From positions 2,108,001 through 2,172,000 of the forward strand of contig JASSKH010000044.1 in the NCBI GenBank assembly GCA_031763025.1: a DNA stretch of 64,000 bases. The letters run 5' to 3'. Positions 1-12,204 of the stretch are shown here, in pieces. The notes under the pieces are model-generated. The model did not search any database. It had not been told where the DNA came from and saw only the letters and a list, made by a program, of their open reading frames with translations. The position numbers were made by a program, and so were the translations under genes. Positions within the stretch are counted from its first letter, which is position 1, and every line of letters starts with the position of its first letter. The stretch is from Macrocystis pyrifera. Taxonomy: Eukaryota; Sar; Phaeophyceae; Laminariales; Laminariaceae.

Positions 1-149
1 TGCGTCTTCCAGGACAGAATCGCGCCCGGGGCTAAACGGGGCGGAGGTCACGCAGCCCGAGGCGATGGAACTGTGCCGTGCTGAAGGAGAGGGCTCTTCC
101 GGGCCGGAGAGGGGAGACGCGTCGGTGGGTGTCCGGTCAGAGGGGCGTG

Positions 150-315
150 TTTACCGTATTTGCATATGGTGCTGCCTCGATCTCGGCGAGAATGGAGACG
201 CCTTGTTGATCGTGCTTAGCTCTCTCCCTGAAAGCTTTGGTAAGATCCGCGTCGAAGCGATGAAGCAGGTTCACTGCTGCTATCGTTTGGCTGAGACGTT
301 GTTTTCGCTGTGAAC
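150..315 (+). pseudogene. copia gag fragment
   Basis: A short open stretch contains DALLIVLSSLPESFGKIR. This resembles the conserved copia Gag (UBN2-type) motif in which a leucine-rich helix is followed by SLPxSF/Y. The reading stops at 313, and no zinc knuckle is seen downstream. The assignment rests on this single motif plus its position upstream of integrase in the same element. Confidence 0.5.
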
Positions 316-2860
316 TTGGAGGCTCGGGGGGTTCAGAGCACGTACGAACGCCTCATTCCGCCCTTCCCCAGAGTTTGACCCGGAGGTGCTCCGGCGGGTT
401 GCAAGAATTTGCCTCGAAAACAAGAAATCATGGTTGCGAGCTTTTTTTTCTTCGAGAAAACCGAAATCAACAACAATTTTTCCTCGAAACTCATCGTTGC
501 AAGCTTGGCGCGATACTTTATGTAAAGCGTTTCCAGCGTTTGTGGGACGGTTCGTCCGTCGAGCACCACACGAGCCGCCCACGGCGGTCAGTACGCCTGG
601 GATACGTCGGGCGCAGAACACGTGAACGCCCCTTCCCACGAGCTGCCTCCCAAGCACAAGCTACTGCTGGAGCAGGAAGGGTTTGATATACCAGTCTCCA
701 GGTGCTTCAAGCGCCATGTACCACCAAACATGCCGACAAGGCGCATTCACCCGCCCCATATGGTGGACTGATTGCGTCATTTGCGCCAGAGATTTCAGTG
801 TCCAGTCGATTTACTACTGTATCCCCTCCCCCAACCCCTTTCCCACGTTTTTTTTTCCCTTCTTTCCTGAACAGCCACCAACGCCATTATCCACGCAACC
901 GACGAAGCGACCAAGACCATGATGTGCAGTGAGGGTCTGCGGTTTCGTCGACCCGACAGCCTCTTCGATTGGGGTGGGGGGGGGGGGGGCGGGTAGTGAA
1001 GATGCGGGTGGGAATGGGCGTGCGGATAAAGGTGGGGTTGCGGGGGGGGCGCTCGCGACCGACTATGCTACGGCAAGAAATGGTCGGAATCGTATCCCCG
1101 CAGCGTGTCTCGAGCAAAGTCGGGTGTGTCATGAACTCCCGTCGGGATGTCTAGGTGTCCGATGGAGTGGTGTGGTACCTTGTATGTTTTTCGGAACACT
1201 TGTGAGAACGGCGGGTCGTTGCCTTGAGCCCGCCGCGATGTTTATATATATATCTTGAGTCCTCGCGATAATGTGCAACAAAATGGTAAGCGAGCTCCCT
1301 TTGTAGTAACCTTCTCCGGTGGCGCCGAATTGGTTCTATTAATATGATAGCAGCTATAGTATGCAGCCCAGCTGTCGGATACGTAGGGAGATATGTTTCT
1401 CGGAACGCCTCTCACAACAGGCGGTCGTTACTTTGAGCTCTCGTCTTTTTATTTATAAAAATCCCCTCCATATTGTGCAGATACTATAGTTAGCTAGGTC
1501 ACGTTTTTTGCATCCGTCACCGGTGACGCCGAATTACCCCTAGCGAAGGAGGTGCAATAATCGAAGCGGCGAAGCGAGTGTTCCGCCGTCTGGGCGGTGT
1601 TGGCAATGGGCAGTGGCTTCGGCAGCAACGCAGCAGGATATATCGGCCGCGTACTAGTTCACTCCCGAGGGAGAAGGGCGGGGGGGTGTAGGCAAGCACA
1701 TTTATATAGCGGCAACGTGTTAGATTTCGACCGAAGAACAAGGGACATAGGGGGGAGGGTGGCAAGCACTTGTACGCAGTTTCCGTGGTATATCGCTGCT
1801 GCCCCACGCTACGCTGGGTGGATGGTCGCGCTGCAATTCTACTGTCCCGTTGTCCGCATGAAGCGAGAGGGAATCACAGGTAGGTGTTGTTGGGGCAGTG
1901 CCTTGGCGGTGGTGATCGCATACGAAGTATGTAGGGGGGGGAGTGTGGGTTCTCTTCTCCGGGCTTCGCCAGGCTTGATGACGCCGACTACCCCAGGAAT
2001 GGCCGGTTCTTCCTTCGTGAAAATTCTGAACAATTGTCGACAAACGTGGTTAGTCTACCACGGAACCCCAGGGGTAACAAGCATGGGTCTGCGTTGCTGC
2101 CCCTTTTGAGGGTACGATGACAGCGACAGCCAAATCCGAACCCGTCGTTATGCAGCAATGCGATGAAACACGCGGTGCCCAAATTGGAACCCTGCTATGG
2201 GGTTCTCCTGCGACCGCGGAATCCATGCCATTCGACGCGCACACACTGCTGCACGACTACTACGTGGTGCTCACAGCGTGATGACGTGGCTTTCAAGCCC
2301 TTGAACATGGATGGGTGTGATGCACGCTGTACCGGTTAACAGATCTTCTGTGACTGCAATCTTATCGACTCCTTGACGTTATGCTTCCTCCTGCTCGCAG
2401 CAGAACACTTCCACTAGCGGAACAAAGACGCATGTTAGCAAGGGTATATTATACCGATGTACCCCAGGTGTATACCCCAGGTATGAGCAATACAACCAGG
2501 TTTGGTACCCGAGTATCCCAAGAGAACGCAACACACCAGTTAGACCAACTATTATGGGATTTTGTTCAAGGGCTCTAACATTACCTTTTTTTTTTGCCGA
2601 AAACCCGCGGTTTACTCGACGGGACGGTCAAAAACACCGGTAGACTCCTCAGGAGGCCCCCCTTAATTGTTCGAGAACTTTCTTGATCACAGGTTTTTCG
2701 TTTCTCGAGAGTCGTAGTTTGATTTTTGGCGCAGCCAATCAGTTTTCTCTGGAGGGTCAGCATTAAGATTGTCAGAACTGGGGCCAACAATGATGAATCT
2801 TTGAAGATCTTGGGTGAAAAGTCATGATGTCGTCGGAACTGTAATATGGACGAACAGTCA
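316..2860. other. Degenerate copia internal region, no intact gene
   Basis: This 2.5-kb stretch lies between the gag and integrase relics and should have held the rest of gag and the protease. It has only short open frames with no motif I recognise. One frame around 560-770 (ending at a stop near 770) reads as plausible protein, with PPKHKLLLEQEGFDIPVSR, but has no assignable family. A G run sits near 975. Another short frame at 2381-2578 is likewise unassigned. Confidence 0.5.
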
Positions 2861-2861
2861 A

Positions 2862-3083
2862 ACTAAGGGTGGTAGAGTTTCTCGGGAGGAAGCGGTGCAC
2901 TCTCATCGTGCGCGACGGTTTTTCACGGTATACGTGGATGCAGTTTATGCGCCACAAGTCGGACGCTGCGGAATTGTTCGAGCTGTTCCTCGCGTATTCT
3001 CGTGCAGACGATGTCCCTTCTAAGGTGGCAATCGTCCGTTCTGCTAGAAGAACCGAGCCGCCTGAGGAGGTTCGGCGACACTA
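2862..3083 (+). pseudogene. copia integrase core fragment
   Basis: One frame reads FLGRKRCTLIVRDGFSRYT, then WMQFMRHKSDAAELFELF. This matches the start of the copia integrase catalytic core (GxKRYxLxFxDDxSRYTWVYFLKxKS), including the first catalytic aspartate region (here RDGFSRYTW). The match ends after about 70 residues, and the DNGGEY part with the second catalytic aspartate is not recognisable. The zinc-binding N-terminus is out of frame or lost. Confidence 0.8.
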
Positions 3084-3089
3084 ACGCGA

Positions 3090-5265
3090 GGGCTGGCGGC
3101 CGCTACCACGCGACGATTGCGAGGGTCAACGAGCGACCTTGCCCCCGCCCCCTCCCCCTCGACTTGGACGCCTGTAACGGGGACGTCTCCATTGCTGGCG
3201 GCGTGGGAGTGGGCGCCGGTGTCGGCTCGAACGAACATGGCCACGTTACCGCGATTGCTCCCCGCTCGAGGGCCACCGTCGGCCGCATGTTCTACCTCAT
3301 AAGTCCCCACGACAACGACCAGCTGGATGATGGAACGGTGGGCGAAGGGGAGCAAGGTTCCGTGTGGGGAGACTGTACAGAGGGGAATGGCGGCCCAGCG
3401 GTTGGTGTTGGTCTAGGTGTTGGTGGCGGCGGTGGGTAGGTGATGGTAGTGGTGGTGGTGGTGACGGCGGCGGGGCCGTCGCATACTTCACCGACGGGGC
3501 GTGTGAGGTCGCGGCAACCGAGGGAAGTGCGGCCTCCTTTGGTATGCAGCGCGGGAGTGTCAACGGGAGGACGACTTCGTACAGCGGCGGCGGCAGTGGT
3601 GTTGGCGGCGGTGGTGGGGTTGGTGTTGGGGGTGGGTTTGGCGGCGGGGATGGGGTTGGGTTTGATGGTGGGTGTGATGATTTCGTTGGCGGTGGCGGTG
3701 GCGGTGGCGCTGAAGAGATGAAAGAGTCCGATACGTCCCTCTTGACGGGGCTCTAACAGCGTTCGCCCAAACTTCGCTGCGGGGGCTCGGAGCCCGTCGA
3801 TAAGCCAGCACAGGAGGTATGGAGACAGGGAGGGAGACAGGGGGAGGGAAGGGCGGGCGGCAGGCGTAAGGCCTCTCTCGTGCCCCAGGGCTCAGACGCT
3901 CTCGACATCCCCTCCTGGACCTCAACGATTCAGCTTGCAGGAATGCGGTACCTCCGGGAGCTGCGGCTCTCGTGGGAAATGTTCCTATTCTGGTGGGTGG
4001 TGAATTCCGCGGCGAGAAAATTGGAGATCTGTGTAGATCACGAAGTATCAAGCAGGAATTTCACGACGGCCGACAGTCCCCATCGGGGTAGCAGAGCGCG
4101 CGCTAGGTTTGATTGAGACGGCCGCAATGGCAGGCCGAATCCAGGCTCCTGAGCCTTTTCCCGGCGCGCAACTCCCGGCCACTGCGCCGTTGTGGGCGGA
4201 AGCGTCCCACTGGGCGTGTGACGCCTTGAAAAACACTACAACGACAGCTAAACCAGAGAACGAGTCGCCGCATGATATGTGCCATGTTGGCTTCCCCCCG
4301 GCAGTACTGCTACCCTTTCTCAAGCCTGGCTACTGCAAGGTGAAGAGGAAAACAAGTCACAGGCGAAAGCAAAAGAGTGCGTTTACCTTGGCTCTGCACC
4401 CAATTACCCCAGAGACTCGGCACGAGTACTGACGAAGCAACGCACTGTGCTGAATCACGCGGCATGTCACCTGGTAACTTGTGTTGCCCTTCGCTACCTG
4501 TACCTGCCTCAGCGAATAACTCCCTGTCTACCGAAGAGGGGGGGGGGGGCGAGGCAGACGACGTGAGCACGTTGGATCGAGATAGTGGGGGGGGGTGGTG
4601 GATGAGCTGGACGACGGTCTGACTTACTTGAACAGACTCAAAGTGACGTGGGGTTTTGATCTGGACGCGTTTCGGCAGGAGCGCGCATAGCTCACACCTG
4701 CCGCCGGCGAGACCGGCGACGGGACAGCCGAAACTATGAATTCGTCTCAAGGGGGCGAAGTGGACGCCTCCTCGGCCTCGATAGGGAAGGCCGAAACAGC
4801 CGAGACGATGGGTTCGTCTCAAGGGGGCGCCGTTGACGCCGCCTCGGTCCCGGCAGGGAGGACCGAAAGCGACCAGAGTGCAGCATCAGCCTCCGACGCA
4901 CCGACTAAGGGAACGGTGAGGACCCTCCGGTCCTGTCGGGGAGGCCAGCACACGAGCTCAGCAGCTGGGGACGGCTCCCCCCCGACAGTACGGGGCCGTT
5001 CCCGGGGTCAGAGCCAACGCCTGAAGGGTGAACCTGCTGAGCACCAGCTAAGGATGAACCCTGTGAGGTCGCAGACACACTACCTGCAGCAGCGTACGAG
5101 TGGTGGACGGAGCCTGGGAGTATCCTGAAGCGTACGTCCTGGACGGCGGAGGATGCAGTGGCCTTGATGGCCGGAGAACCTGCTGTGGAGAACAAAGGGG
5201 AGTTGAGCGTGTGCACCCCGAGTGGTTTCCGGGAAGACGTAAAACCGCCCCCGCAGTCCGTAGCA
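3090..5265. other. Low-complexity and degenerate copia spacer
   Basis: From 3390 to 3720 the plus strand is dominated by GGTGGC/GGTGTT triplets that read Gly/Val-rich in one frame and Pro/His-rich on the other strand. No genuine gene is visible. From 4700 to 5265 there are two near-copies of a segment (GTCTCAAGGGGGCG at about 4743 and 4816), each followed by a similar 60-70-bp stretch, a local tandem duplication. The span separates the integrase and reverse-transcriptase relics. Confidence 0.5.
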
Positions 5266-5274
5266 GATGTAAAA

Positions 5275-5945
5275 CGTTCTCAATACCTGGAATAAAGCGG
5301 CGTGGCACGAGTGCATGAAAATTGAGTTAGGCGGTCACAAAGCGACCGGTACATGCGAAGCCGCCACACCGCTATAAGGGGGGAAACCTGTAGGTGCGAA
5401 GTGGGCGTTTATCTACAAGACGGACAAGATGGCCTGATAGTAAATACAAATGCCAGGCTTGTGGTTAAGGGTTCTAGCCAGGTACAGGATTGTGGATTAC
5501 TTTCAAACGTTTGCACCAACTCCGTCGTCAGCGTCAGGTAAAAGTCTGGCGGCTGTTGCCACTGAACCTGATTCAAAGATTTTCCACATGACTTCGCACA
5601 AGCTTTCGTTCGCGCGAAACTCGACGCCGATATATTTATAAAACTACTCGGTGGGTGTGGTGACATGTCAGGAAATATCGTCCACCTGAACAGATCACTG
5701 CATGGTCTCAAGTAGAGCAGACGGCAGTGGGCCGGGTGTCTGGTAGAGACCGTGGTGAAGTACGGCATGGAGCAGTGCAGATATGACGCGTGTGTGTTTC
5801 GCATGGTTGTAGACGGCAAGGTAGAACTGATCATGGTCGTTCATGTAGATGTCATCGTGATCACAGGATCGGGTGAGACATGCGGAGACTCCCACGCCGC
5901 GCTAGCCATGAAATTCCCCACGAATAACCTCGGCGAGCTGACTTA
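5275..5945 (+). pseudogene. copia reverse transcriptase relic
   Basis: Across several frames the sequence keeps the copia RT landmarks in order: NTWNKAAWHECMKIELGGH (the WxxAMxxEM entry motif), VGAKWAFIYKTD, NARLVVKGSSQ, VDYFQTFAPTPS (the VDYxETFAPV motif), then NRSLHGLK followed by a stop, and SRRQWAGCLVETVVKYGM. The YVDD-box equivalent reads VVHVDVIVITGS at about 5836-5871, so the second catalytic aspartate has become valine. At least three frameshifts and several stops make the enzyme inactive. Confidence 0.85.
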
Positions 5946-6321
5946 GAACGTTGGTTGTGCTTTCAAACACGACTGGGGATTGGGGACATTGGAGACCACG
6001 CAGAAAGCGTTTTATTGAGAGAATGTCGAATCGTTTGGGCGTTAACTCATCCTCTGACATCCCTGCGACCCCCTGTGAGGTACAAGACAGGAGGGCGAAC
6101 TTGGAGGAGAATGGCCGTACAGGGAGGCTGTGGGCAGCTTGATGCGGTTGTCGACCATGAGGGGGCCGGACATCTGGAAGTCTGTGCGTGCTATGGCGCG
6201 CCGCTTTCTCAACCCCACGGAGAGGCACTGCAGGGCAGTTTTGAATAGTATGGCATACCTTCACGGGACCAGCTGTTTTGGGATCGACTGTAGTGCGGGG
6301 CTCGACATTGGATTTGACTGC

Positions 6322-6771
6322 GTGTAGTGATGCTGATCATGCTGATAAGTGGAACGATAGGCGTTCGGTATCGGGGACGATAATTACCCTGGGGCGTGCG
6401 GCCATGAGTTGGTCAAGTAGTACGCAGAGCCTCTGAGGCGTGTTACATTGTCTACTGCAGAGGCAGAGTACGTCGTCCTATATGAAGGGATGGAGGCTGT
6501 GTTTATGGGCGCAGTGTTGTCGTTTATTTGCCCAGAGCTAGCCGGATCATGTGTCCGGGTTTTCGAGGATATCCACGGGGGCATAGCGTTGGCTGAGAAC
6601 CCTCTCACTGCTAGTTCTGCTCGGAGCAAGCATATCGACGTCCGCTTTCATTTTCTTAGAGAGCTACTTCGTGCTACAGTAGCTAAGAAGGTCGACATTA
6701 TTCAGTTCGTAGCCTCGAAAGAGCACCACGCGGATATTTCGACGAATTCCCTTGCTGCGACCCCTTTTTAA
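6322..6771 (+). pseudogene. copia RNase H relic (best preserved part)
   Basis: A frame beginning near 6322 reads DADHADKWNDRRSVSG, the copia RNase H entry (DADWAxxxxxRRSTSG). A single-frame stretch from 6448 to 6771 follows with LSTAEAEYVVLYEGMEAVF, FEDIHGGIALAENP, SSARSKHIDVRFHFLRE and ASKEHHADISTNSLAATPF, which is the whole canonical C-terminal block. A stop after the first block (near 6408) interrupts it. This is the strongest evidence for a copia element; the coding part ends at 6771. Confidence 0.9.
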
Positions 6772-6772
6772 G

Positions 6773-8330
6773 TACCACCGTAGCTTCTTGTTGAATCTGC
6801 TTTTTTGGAGGGCGATTCAGGGGGTATGAGCATTTTGTTCTGAGTGCCATGTTTGATTGATGCCAGGAATAATTTGTTAGGTCGTCACCCTGCGCTACTT
6901 GGAGGGGCATGGGAGAGTAGGGCACCACTTGGATTTTTTTTTCTGGCCATGGTCATCGTGTGGAATGCGGCCGTTATTGCAATTAAATTATTGCAATGGT
7001 TTGGAGTATAATATATATGTGTCATACCGGGGGTTTTGACCCGGTGGCCGGGTTTCCTCCTGTGGGACTGTCGCTGGCTGACAGTTCTTAGGTCCTAGAA
7101 TGTCTTGGATATCCCTTCGGTCTCGTTACTGCTGTGAAGAGCCAGGGAGGGTGTTCGCTTGATTCCCATTGGTTCCAGCAGCGACAGTCACACGTTGTAG
7201 AGGGTTGCGTATATCGTCGCAGGCGTTACTATGAATTTCGCCGTGTCTCATGATGAGGAGAGTTCGAACACTCCGCGCTTTCCTTCTCCTCTGTCCTCGA
7301 ATACAAATGCTGTAAAGAATCTCAACAGACCATGTGGTGGTCAGGGCATCCAGGCTTGGACTCTACGATCACCCACCCGGCAACATGATGAGCTAATACG
7401 ACAGTAGGTCATACAATATCTGAAATAGACCTGCCATGAAACGACTAGGACATGACGTGGGAAGAATCGATTATCCTGTATCTATCTGCTCGAGGTCGGG
7501 TAGATATTTTGAAGAGCCCTCTGGGTTTTTTTTTTCCTGAACTGCTTTTTCCTTCCACCACACTCTAGAAATAATAATGGAACCTGTCTTGTGTGGCGAC
7601 GGAAGTAGATTGTTATGTGTGACTATGTGAGTTGGTGCGAGAACAACATCATCACCAAAAATAATCCGGCACCCGGAGAGCAAAGCCACATACACATCAT
7701 CTATCTGCATCTACTGTATCACAGACCGAGACCGGCCACTGAAGTCGTCGGAATTTAAAGAATGAGGAATAATATCATGGGATTCACGTGATACGACACG
7801 CACGCAGCTCGTACAGCTCTCCGGTATTTTGTCCTTGCCCACGGTATCACGGAGTAGGGCAGAGCTCGTTGTTCGTTATCCCTGCTGACGGAATTGTTGT
7901 TTGTTGTGGCGAGCTGTGGCGCTGTGGTCGTGATCCGTGAGTGTGAAAGTATATGGCGCAGATGCCTTTCTGCTTGACAAATTGTGGTGTAAAATGCTCA
8001 ATCTGGTAGATTCTACCTCGAACAGATCAACTACATACATGTGATGTGTCTTCAGATCTAAGTACCAGGTAGGGTACACAGCAGCAACACATACATACAG
8101 CAATTAACATTGTGGTTCCTCCGCACTTTGCTTGCATGAGAGATTGTGCAGGATCTGCTCATCTGCACAATACAGATCTAACCCAGAGGACATACATGTG
8201 TTAAATCGTACAGATCATGCGGCTCCCACCCGGCAACACGACGAGCTGGATCCTACAGATATATCCGGAATATATCTGAGGCGGAAGATCTACTGCTGCT
8301 AAAGAGTTACCTGGTAATAAATAAATAAAT
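6773..8330. other. 3' flank of the copia relic; no gene
   Basis: Any 3' LTR would begin in this stretch, but without the 5' LTR it cannot be delimited. An AT-rich patch with TATA-like text lies at 6980-7020. Partial copies of the GATC-rich repeat (family C) sit near 7365-7400 and clearly at 8115-8290. A (AATA)n run at 8315-8330 abuts the next element. I see no supported coding sequence. Confidence 0.5.
8115..8295 (-). repeat. Family C GATC-rich repeat, copy 1
   Basis: The copy has alternating AGATC/GATCT words, the signature TGTGCAGGATCTG, and a central GGCTCCCACCCGGCAAC box. The same box in the same arrangement recurs at 62555-62575, and as its reverse complement at about 22107-22125. Each copy is about 180-230 bp and largely self-complementary. 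Confidence 0.7.
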
Positions 8331-10244
8331 CACACCTCGGATAACGTAACACTTAACGTTTTATGTTCATGTTAGGCGTCGGCGAAAAAAACACGTAACA
8401 TTACGTTACTACGTTAACTACTTTCTGGATTTTGTGATAACATAGTGTTAAGTGCGTTATGATATTGGCGGGCGATCGCGTAACATTATGTTAGAGTGTT
8501 ACCTTGATCTCGTACTGACCGCAGTATATGTGTTACGGTGTTGGGGTATGCATCCCATAGCGAGTAACACTATGTTAGCGTGTTAGCGGAATTCCTGGTG
8601 GTTACCGTAACACACGTTAAAGGGATAACGTACATGGTCACTTAAACGTTAACATGATGTTACCGTGTTAGCGGCATCAGCCCGTAGCGAGTAACGTTGT
8701 GTTAGTGTGTCAGCGGGATTCTTCGTGCTACCGTAACACCCTTTCGACGGATAACGTACACGGCCGAATAAACGCGCACATAACACTATGTTAGTGTGTT
8801 AGTGAAATTCCTAGGGGCTATCGTAACGCACGTTAGAGAGATGACGTGGGTGCATGGTCAATACAACGTTAACATTATGTTACTGTATCAGCCGCAGCAG
8901 CAGTCCGTTTCGAGCGACGTTATGTGAGGGTATTATTACGGAAGTCTTGCTACCATAACAACATAATAACGTACGTCAAACGGATAACTAACGTATATGA
9001 TCGATAAAACACTATATTAATAGCTTCATGTTAATGTTGTTAACTCGTATGCAATGTTTGTAGTGACACAAGTTAGTAGATAACGTACACCCCCAATCTA
9101 AACTCAACAATATGTTACTGCCGTGTTAACTCGTACGTGCGAGTGTGCAGATTACGTTATAGATGGATAACGTGATGTGTTATAGATGGATAACGTATTG
9201 GCGGGGTTTCCACAAAAACAAATGAGGCGTTTTTTTTTTCCGGGGATCCATCCTAAATATTCCCTGTTTTGGGGTTCTAAATATGGAGGCGTTTTGTTGG
9301 CATCCCCCCCCCGGGGATATTTTTGTAGATATCCCCTACTGGGATATCGGCGAAATTGGATAACACGGCTACGCTATGTTACTCCCACACGCCCGCTTTA
9401 CCACTAACACAGGTAACACATGTTAGATGTCGGGAAGATCCAAAGGGTGACGTAGTAACATTACGTTAGAACGACTTCGGCCCCAACGGTAACTCAGTAA
9501 CATAAAGTTAGACCCGCATTGGTTTTTATGGTAACACGGTAACGGAATGTTACCATCAGATCTTTACTGACGGTAACAGCGTAACATGATGTTACAGGGA
9601 CTTTCGCATTTAGGCTAACATCCTAACATAATGTTACGTATGGGCCGGCTAAGACTGTAACGTATCTAACGTACGTTAAGTGTTACGTTATCCGACCCTA
9701 AGGCAATCAGATGGGGGGTCCAGATAACGTAGTGTTAGTAGTGCTGGTCATTGCGTTATGTTACGTTAGTGTGTTATCTGTAACACAATGTTATGTGTTT
9801 GTAGTGCTGGCGAACATGGTAACGTTATGTTAGGGTGTTATGTATAACACTCCTCCTAAGGGTAACATAATGTTATTGTGTTACGTCTGACGCTGCGTCG
9901 ACAATAACATTATGTTATCGTGTTAGTAAACATGCGGAAATCGATATGGGAATGTTAGAGTGATAACGTGCGTGTTTGGTCAAAGCCTAACACTGTGTTA
10001 CGGTGTTAGTTCAAGGACTGATCACGGCATAACACAATGTTACTGCACCAGAGCTGGACGAGACCGAGCAGCAACATAACATTATGGCTCGTGCACGTTC
10101 GTGGGTTTCCAGTTAACACTGTGTTACTGCGTTACTGTGATCGCTCCTCTAGTGCTAACATTATGTTATTACGTTACCACGTTCCTGTGTTAGGCCCCAT
10201 AACGTAGATAAGTGTTACCTAAGTGTTACGTTATCCGAGGTGTG
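8331..10244. mobile_element. 1.9-kb TIR element filled with TAACATTATGTTA-type palindromes
   Basis: The left end (8331-8355) begins CACACCTCGGATAACGTAAC, and the right end (10220-10244) is its exact reverse complement over 25 bp. The flanks share AATAAAT, compatible with a 7-bp target duplication, although this lies in an (AATA)n run and is ambiguous. The interior is made of dozens of imperfect palindromes of the type GTAACATTATGTTAC and AACACTATGTTAGTGTGTTA. A 150-bp non-palindromic island lies at 9205-9360. No transposase frame is present, so it would be a non-autonomous or foldback-like element. Confidence 0.85.
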
Positions 10245-11252
10245 AATAAATAAGGTGGAAATCGATGATCACACCCGAAATCTTGAAACGTCCCCGATTC
10301 CCTACCAAAAAAGCCTTCCAAGACTTGGTATTCATTTAAATTTTTGCTGCTACAGCGTAGTAGGAAGAGGGACACGGGGACTGATAGTCGCTACTACGTA
10401 GTCGTGCTACCTCGTACCTGGTAGTCTATTAGTCTTCTCGTGTACGGCACAGGGAGCACAGGAATCATGTCTGGCGATAGACACGGACTCGAAGGCAATG
10501 CTGGGAACATTCACAGACAGCAATCCAACTGGGCGGAAGAGGTGACCTCGCCAAGTGGAGAGGCATCTGACTTCGTCGAGGTGAATGAAAAATATATGCG
10601 GAAATACCCCTAGTTGTACTCCAGAATCTCGAGACGACGGGCGTATCAATCGTAGCAACGAACGAGATGCCAATACCCTTCGTGCCGTGCACGCGGAGCC
10701 TTGCAGTGTACGAGCGGTGTGGGTAGAACAAAGAGCCAACACTCTACCCACGTGTCCAATGCAGCGCTGCCCGTGCTCGCTGGTAACCATTATTTCGTCG
10801 CTGGCTAGTGGTGATCATGATGGATGTTCTCAGGTTCTTGTGCAAGCCCTCCAGGACTGACTCTATTTTCTATTTTTGATCGCCCTGCCGCGCCGGAATT
10901 TCGTTCCGTGTTTTTGTTATCAACTATTAATGTTAATATTATCAATAGCGGTGCACAACCACGGCTTCGCCCGTGGGGCTAACCCTGCGTTGCGAATTGT
11001 AGTCCGGCCACGGTTCGGCGCGTACGTTCGTCATCAATGAGCTGATACTGATGAACGAACTTACGTACGTTTTGCATATATCTACTACTACTGTACTGCT
11101 GGTTGTGCCTTCTGCCGAACGTAAACGTGCCTATTGTACTACACATATGGTAAACTACTTATATAATTGATGTATTTACTGAACCTGCTGCGCACCGACT
11201 GCACGAGAATATCTTCCAGCTGTTTTTCGAAAGCGATTACTTCCATGTGGCG
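10245..11252. other. Intergenic stretch, nothing supported
   Basis: I see only short frames without family motifs and an AT-rich patch at 10900-10945. A near-palindromic pair (TACGTTCGTCATCAATGAG and CTGATGAACGAACTTACGTA) spans 11022-11070. TACCTGGTA, a word enriched across the window, occurs at about 10413. Confidence 0.4.
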
Positions 11253-11605
11253 TCCCCGGTGGCTTGTTAGGTGGTCCGCGTGCCTATCAAGATCGATTTC
11301 GTGGCAAAGTTGGTGGGTTCAAGTCTCACCGAGTGCATGCTCGTAGGGACTTTTTCTTGCATAAAAAAATGATTAGCGGAAAGCGGGAGAGCGTGAGTTA
11401 GCTACATTCGACGAAAATCGACGAGCAGTGGGAATGCTGGAACCTATGCGCGACAAAAATTAAAGGCACGTACCGGGGAGGAGAAGGGACGACACCTGTC
11501 ACCACGGCTTGTCCAGAAGGTCGCTGAGGGTAAAACCTCCTACGAGTTAGGCTGGAAAGTAAAAGTGATGATTTAAAATAAAATAAAATAAAATAAAATA
11601 GAAAA
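11253..11605 (+). mobile_element. tRNA-derived SINE, family S, copy 1
   Basis: The head (about 11253-11340) resembles a tRNA with internal Pol III promoter boxes: GGTGGCTTGTTAGGTGGTCC as box A region and GGGTTCAAGTCTCACC as box B. A body of about 240 bp follows, then a tail of (AAAAT)n at 11573-11600. The body (AGCGGAAAGCGGGAGAGCGT, GAGAAGGGACGACACCTGT, CTCCTACGAGTTA) recurs with the same head at 47672-48010 on the plus strand and at 32715-33044 on the minus strand. Head, unrelated body and A-rich tail are the structure of a SINE. Confidence 0.85.
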
Positions 11606-11871
11606 GTTTTAAACTTGGCGTTCCCGTTGTCATCGGTCCACGGTAGGCGTTCCTCGTGTTTCGCCCGCCGTTGAATTTCCTGAAAATAGTCCCTCTTTCT
11701 GCTTGTGCCTGTTGTTCCTGCTGTTATTATTCAATAAAAAAACGAAAAGCAGAGAAATAAGTTATTCGATAACAACGGCCCTCAGTAGGGACGCATGATG
11801 ATGCTGCTGCTCCCCCTTTTCAACTTGCGACACCCCGGGACTTCAAGTCGACCGCATCCCGAAGGAGAACC

Positions 11872-12204
11872 TTGTGTCATTATATGAAATGCAAACCACG
11901 TACTGCTGCCAGGTGCGCACTCGTTCTCGACAGAAAGCTAGCATCGAGCCACCCCAGCACCGCCCCAGCACGTGCTGTCTCTGCGCCCGCAGCTCTTTCG
12001 AGCCCAAGCGAGCGGCGACGACACCCAGATGCTGAGCGTGCTCGGCGAGTCGAGAGCATCTTGTCGGCTCTCCACAGTCGGGATAAAACACGGGCTGTCA
12101 GCAACATTAGCGCGAGTGTATACGAGCTGCCCAGCCAGCAGGGCTCGTTCGTCGACAAAAATCCTCATGAAGATGGCTCACATCTCGGCATCGTGCCTCC
12201 CTGA
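11872..12204 (+). CDS. Unassigned open stretch, possible terminal exon
   Basis: A 110-residue frame ends at a stop at 12204. Its second half (ERARRVESILSALHSRDK, VYELPSQQGSFVDKNPHEDG) has balanced composition unlike the low-complexity frames around it. No acceptor, partner exon or family could be established. The overlapping minus-strand frames look no better. It could be the last exon of a gene starting to the left or pure chance. Confidence 0.2.
   Translation: MCHYMKCKPRTAARCALVLDRKLASSHPSTAPARAVSAPAALSSPSERRRHPDAERARRVESILSALHSRDKTRAVSNISASVYELPSQQGSFVDKNPHEDGSHLGIVPP

Larger units (their letters stand above)
1..6772 (+). mobile_element. Decayed Ty1/copia LTR retrotransposon (5' end outside window)
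   Basis: Pieces of the copia polyprotein occur in the canonical order gag, integrase, reverse transcriptase, RNase H, all on the plus strand but scattered over frames with stops and frameshifts, so the element is dead. Integrase before reverse transcriptase is the copia order, not the gypsy order. No protease active site was found between gag and integrase. The stretch from about 3100 to 4700 is G/T-rich low complexity that would encode Gly/Val-rich sequence, which may be an expanded linker or a secondary change. The 5' LTR would lie left of base 1, so LTR identity and target duplication cannot be tested here. Confidence 0.85.
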
